The position numbers were made by a program, and so were the translations under genes. From positions 5,490 to 12,799 of the forward strand of contig NHFS02000086.1 of NCBI GenBank assembly GCA_002171315.2: a stretch of 7,310 nt of DNA, given 5' to 3'. The notes under the pieces were generated by a model that was given only the letters and a program-made list of their open reading frames with translations, searched no databases and was not told where the DNA came from. Origin of the DNA: Euryarchaeota archaeon TMED117 (GTDB lineage: Archaea > Thermoplasmatota > Poseidoniia > Poseidoniales > Poseidoniaceae). Shown one piece after another: positions 5,110 through 7,310 of the stretch (the first letter of the stretch is position 1; every line of letters begins with the position of its first letter).

Positions 5110-6576
5110 ATGGGCCTACTCCAACAAGCTGATTGGGACGTTTTCAAGCGTTCTGAAACGTGGAAGGCTTTCGGTATAGCCGTGATTATGTTCGGCACAA
5201 TCGCCTTTGCAGGGTTGACATTATTCGATAGTATTGATGACATCTTTGAGTCTGATGCAGACCCTGCACCTCTCCCTGATATCGTGTTCGACTCGTTGAA
5301 TAGAACAGGTGTCGAATCAGTTATCGCAGATGAAAATGGTCTAATTAGCACCTCGTCTCTTCGAGGTGATGTGATTATTTTTGACATGATGGCTCATGAT
5401 TGCTCAAATTGTCATTATGTCCAGGGACACATTGAGGAAAACATGGATGCTTGGGAGGCATTAGCCGAAGAGAATGGTGTTGGATTACATATTCTTGGAT
5501 ACGGCTCATGGTATGATGAATCTGTGAGTTATCTCAATGAATCAGGTGGTGAATATACGGTTCCGTTGTACCCAACAGGCTTTGGCTCAGAGCAGGCTGC
5601 AACTCTTGAGGATGGGAGTACTGCAGATCCAGTTCGACTATTCACAACCGCAGGTACTGGACAAATCCCTGTGGTAATGGTCATCGATGTTGAAGGTTAC
5701 ATCATTGAGAAACAAACCACAGGAACTCCAAGCAAAGGCTGGGGTGAATTCGATTCATCAGTTGAATCTGCATTGACTGGAAATGTTTCGATTACAATGT
5801 CGGATCGAATTGCTTGGGAAGAACCCTCAACGTCCTTTGTTGCAGTCTTTGTACTTGGAATGATTCTGTCCATTCTGGTTTACTTCTCACCATGTGCATT
5901 CCCTGTTTTACCAGGTTTCATTTCGTATTATCTCAGTCTCGGTGCACGAGAGGATGAACTGATTGAAGAGGGGAAACTGAAAACGAAGATGCCATCCTCA
6001 TGGGTCATTGGAACACTCGCAGGATTAGGGATGTGGACATTCTTCATCCTCATTGGTCTGCTTGCTTTCGCAATGGGTGAAGCATTTGCTAAGTCTGGAT
6101 TAATCCATATCATTGCGATTGGTATTGCATTACTTCTTGTGATTCTAGGTACAATTATGCTCCTTGGCATCACTTCCCATTTACTTGGATTCGTTCAAAA
6201 ACTGGTTGATCGATGGTCAACAACTGAAATGGATGAAACCTTCACTCCTCGTAGAAACATGTATCTTTACGGTATTGGTTATGCTGCTGCATCCATCGAT
6301 TGCACTGCAGCAGCAGTCCTTCCATTCGTGATTTTCCTTGGAACTCTTGGAACATCCGCAGTTATATCTGGTCTCAGTGGATTGATGATAGGCTTGCTGA
6401 TTTTGATGATCATCGTGACGGTACTCGTTGGTCTCGGACGTCAAGTAATGATTAATTTCCTACGAAGAATGACTGGAATGATCAAACTTGTTGGCTCTTG
6501 GATGATGATCATGGCAGGTATTGGCTTGACAATCTATCTGACTCAGCCAGAAGTCGTTTCATCTGTATTTGCTTGA
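5110..6576 (+). CDS. Membrane thiol-disulfide protein: N-terminal thioredoxin-like domain fused to CcdA/DsbD-type transmembrane domain
   Basis: Predicted conduit carrying electrons from cytosolic thioredoxin across the membrane to an external thioredoxin-like domain, serving disulfide reduction or cytochrome c maturation. Residues 1-19 are a basic cytosolic tail (K14, R15, K19). About 20-38 is a membrane anchor. About 55-225 is a thioredoxin-like domain with CSNC at 98-101, the strand VIIFDMMAH before it, and a likely cis-Pro at 187 (GQIPVVMVID). About 241-478 is a CcdA-like domain with some six membrane segments. Its paired cysteines are Cys262 in SPCAFPVLPGF and Cys398 in SIDCTAAAVLPF, both at the expected positions early in pseudo-repeats. 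Bacterial DsbD has its thioredoxin domain after the membrane domain; here the order is reversed and no C-terminal thioredoxin follows. The start ATG lacks a Shine-Dalgarno site. The Cys-rich lipoprotein upstream is a plausible client. The 3' end overlaps the convergent ABC ATPase gene. Confidence 0.9.
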   Translation: MGLLQQADWDVFKRSETWKAFGIAVIMFGTIAFAGLTLFDSIDDIFESDADPAPLPDIVFDSLNRTGVESVIADENGLISTSSLRGDVIIFDMMAHDCSNCHYVQGHIEENMDAWEALAEENGVGLHILGYGSWYDESVSYLNESGGEYTVPLYPTGFGSEQAATLEDGSTADPVRLFTTAGTGQIPVVMVIDVEGYIIEKQTTGTPSKGWGEFDSSVESALTGNVSITMSDRIAWEEPSTSFVAVFVLGMILSILVYFSPCAFPVLPGFISYYLSLGAREDELIEEGKLKTKMPSSWVIGTLAGLGMWTFFILIGLLAFAMGEAFAKSGLIHIIAIGIALLLVILGTIMLLGITSHLLGFVQKLVDRWSTTEMDETFTPRRNMYLYGIGYAAASIDCTAAAVLPFVIFLGTLGTSAVISGLSGLMIGLLILMIIVTVLVGLGRQVMINFLRRMTGMIKLVGSWMMIMAGIGLTIYLTQPEVVSSVFA

Positions 6577-7217
6577 ATCAATACACTTTCGAGTAGATGA
6601 AGTTCATCCCATTCGATGATTCGATCACCAATAATTGCGGCCTCTTCATGATCGTGTGTTACATGTATTGCTGGGATATTTTTGGACTTCAATGTCGCTC
6701 GAATCTCTGCTGCTAATTGTCGTCTCACGCTCAAGTCAAGGGATGATAATGGTTCATCGAGAAGCAGTAGTTCAGGGTTTGTTAGCAACGCTCTTGCAAG
6801 AACAACACGTTGAGATTCTCCACCAGAAAGTGTTTCTATTGATTGATTTTTCATCGTATAGATTCCCATGTCCTTCATGATTTCATCGACTTTTTCCATA
6901 TCTCGGTGTTTCTTCTTTCTGTATGCGAAGAGTATGTTTCCGAGTACATCTTTGTGAGGGAATAAAACAGGTCGTTGGAAGAGCATGCCAATATTTCTTT
7001 CCTCAGGTTTGATTTGATTCAGGTTTCTTTCATTGAGGTGAATTGTTCCTTCATCGGGTTTTACAAAACCTGCAATTGCTCGTAGTAATGTTGTCTTTCC
7101 ACATCCACTTGGTCCTAATATCACAAGAATCTCTCCTTCAGCCAATGTAAGATTGCATCGTTGGACAATGATATTTGTATCATAAGACAGTGTTAGTGAT
7201 TGAATTTTGATTGTCAT
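6543..7217 (-). CDS. ABC transporter ATP-binding protein, importer type
   Basis: Cytosolic ATPase subunit energising import through the adjacent permease. It has Walker A GPSGCGKT at 35-42, Q-loop Gln81 in MLFQRPVLFPH, signature LSGGESQRV at 130-138, Walker B LLLLDEP at 150-156, D-loop SSLD at 158-161 and H-loop His188 in THDHEEA. PEERNIGMLFQ and LFPHKDV resemble ATPases of the iron(III), molybdate/tungstate, thiamine and polyamine import group. The substrate cannot be assigned. At 224 aa it stops right after the ATPase core and lacks the C-terminal TOBE regulatory domain found in longer members. Translation starts at an ATG overlapping the permease stop (TAATG), with GGAGGAGGA 5 nt upstream. 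The last 34 bp overlap the 3' end of the convergent thioredoxin-CcdA gene. A substrate-binding protein gene, if linked, would lie beyond the right edge. Confidence 0.93.
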   Translation of the reverse strand: MTIKIQSLTLSYDTNIIVQRCNLTLAEGEILVILGPSGCGKTTLLRAIAGFVKPDEGTIHLNERNLNQIKPEERNIGMLFQRPVLFPHKDVLGNILFAYRKKKHRDMEKVDEIMKDMGIYTMKNQSIETLSGGESQRVVLARALLTNPELLLLDEPLSSLDLSVRRQLAAEIRATLKSKNIPAIHVTHDHEEAAIIGDRIIEWDELHLLESVLIQANTDETTSG

Positions 7218-7310
7218 TAGAATCCTCCTCCTTGATGTTCTCTAAACCGTTCAGTGATGATAAAGAGAACAAATGTTACCATCATCAAGATGGAAGCAGT
7301 AGCCATGGCT
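7217..7310 (-). CDS. ABC transporter permease, C-terminal fragment
   Basis: This is the 3' end of a gene continuing past the right edge. The minus-strand frame is open from the edge to a TAA at 7219-7217, giving 30 complete codons. The peptide is AMATASILMMVTFVLFIITERFREHQGGGF. It begins with a hydrophobic membrane segment and ends in a short charged tail ERFREHQ. This is the usual C-terminus of binding-protein-dependent permeases, whose last helix is followed by a basic cytosolic end. Position supports this: its stop overlaps the ATG of the ABC ATPase by one base. The final Gly-Gly-Gly is encoded by the same bases that form the ATPase ribosome binding site. Identity is inferred from composition and context; the EAA loop that would confirm it lies outside the window. 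Confidence 0.75.
   Translation of the reverse strand, partial: AMATASILMMVTFVLFIITERFREHQGGGF
7223..7231 (-). promoter_or_regulatory. Strong ribosome binding site of the ABC ATPase gene, inside the permease 3' end
   Basis: Read on the minus strand the site is GGAGGAGGA, ending 5 nt before the ATG at 7217. It is the strongest Shine-Dalgarno match in the window and lies wholly within permease coding sequence. Together with the TAATG stop-start overlap it points to coupled translation of permease and ATPase. Confidence 0.8.

Noticed and set aside
5082..6444. Minus-strand open frames opposite the thioredoxin-CcdA gene
   Set aside because: The sense frame has CxxC and CcdA motifs throughout, and the reverse frames lack starts and motifs.
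6635..6880. Plus-strand open frame opposite the ABC ATPase
   Set aside because: Antisense to the Walker B and signature region; no independent support.
1..7310. Defence system, CRISPR array, mobile element or biosynthetic cluster
   Set aside because: No repeat array, transposase, integrase, nuclease or scaffold enzyme is visible; the genes are mostly housekeeping or ordinary transport, apart from the leads listed.

Overview
The window looks like chromosomal DNA from a mesophilic archaeon. The best guess is a Thermoplasmatota-type euryarchaeon such as marine group II/III, but this is inference from gene content, not a phylogenetic result. Supporting points are an archaeal-type NMN adenylyltransferase (NadM), a COG2108-type radical SAM protein, a lipoprotein with a Cys lipobox and a pilin-like C-terminal domain, and moderately AT-rich DNA. 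Some genes have strong Shine-Dalgarno sites and others have none. NadM and GrpE also occur in bacteria, so a bacterial origin is not formally excluded.

Layout, left to right. Bases 1-123 hold the last 40 codons of grpE on the + strand. It abuts, with no spacer, the stop of a convergent minus-strand pair: nadM (124-672), preceded in transcription by a class V PLP-dependent aminotransferase (676-1896). A 72-bp divergent intergenic region separates this pair from a co-directional + strand series. That series is pdxT (1969-2661), a radical SAM protein (2688-3773), a Cys-rich acidic lipoprotein (3789-5063) and a membrane thiol-disulfide protein with an N-terminal thioredoxin-like domain followed by a CcdA-like domain (5110-6576). 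The last of these overlaps by 34 bp the 3' end of a convergent minus-strand ABC transporter ATPase (6543-7217), which is translationally coupled (TAATG) to an upstream permease cut by the right window edge (7217-7310).

Functional themes. The left half is cofactor metabolism: NAD synthesis (NadM), PLP synthesis (PdxT), a PLP-dependent enzyme divergent from pdxT, and an uncharacterised radical SAM enzyme directly downstream of pdxT. The middle is cell-surface redox: a secreted, lipid-anchored protein with ten cysteines next to a membrane reductant conduit. The right end is an importer of undetermined substrate. Coding density is very high: no gene-free stretch exceeds 72 bp. I see no tRNA, rRNA, CRISPR, insertion sequence or phage feature. 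The most interesting leads are the radical SAM/pdxT pair, the lipoprotein/thioredoxin-CcdA pair, the insertion in PdxT, and the altered C-terminal phosphate-binding motif of NadM.
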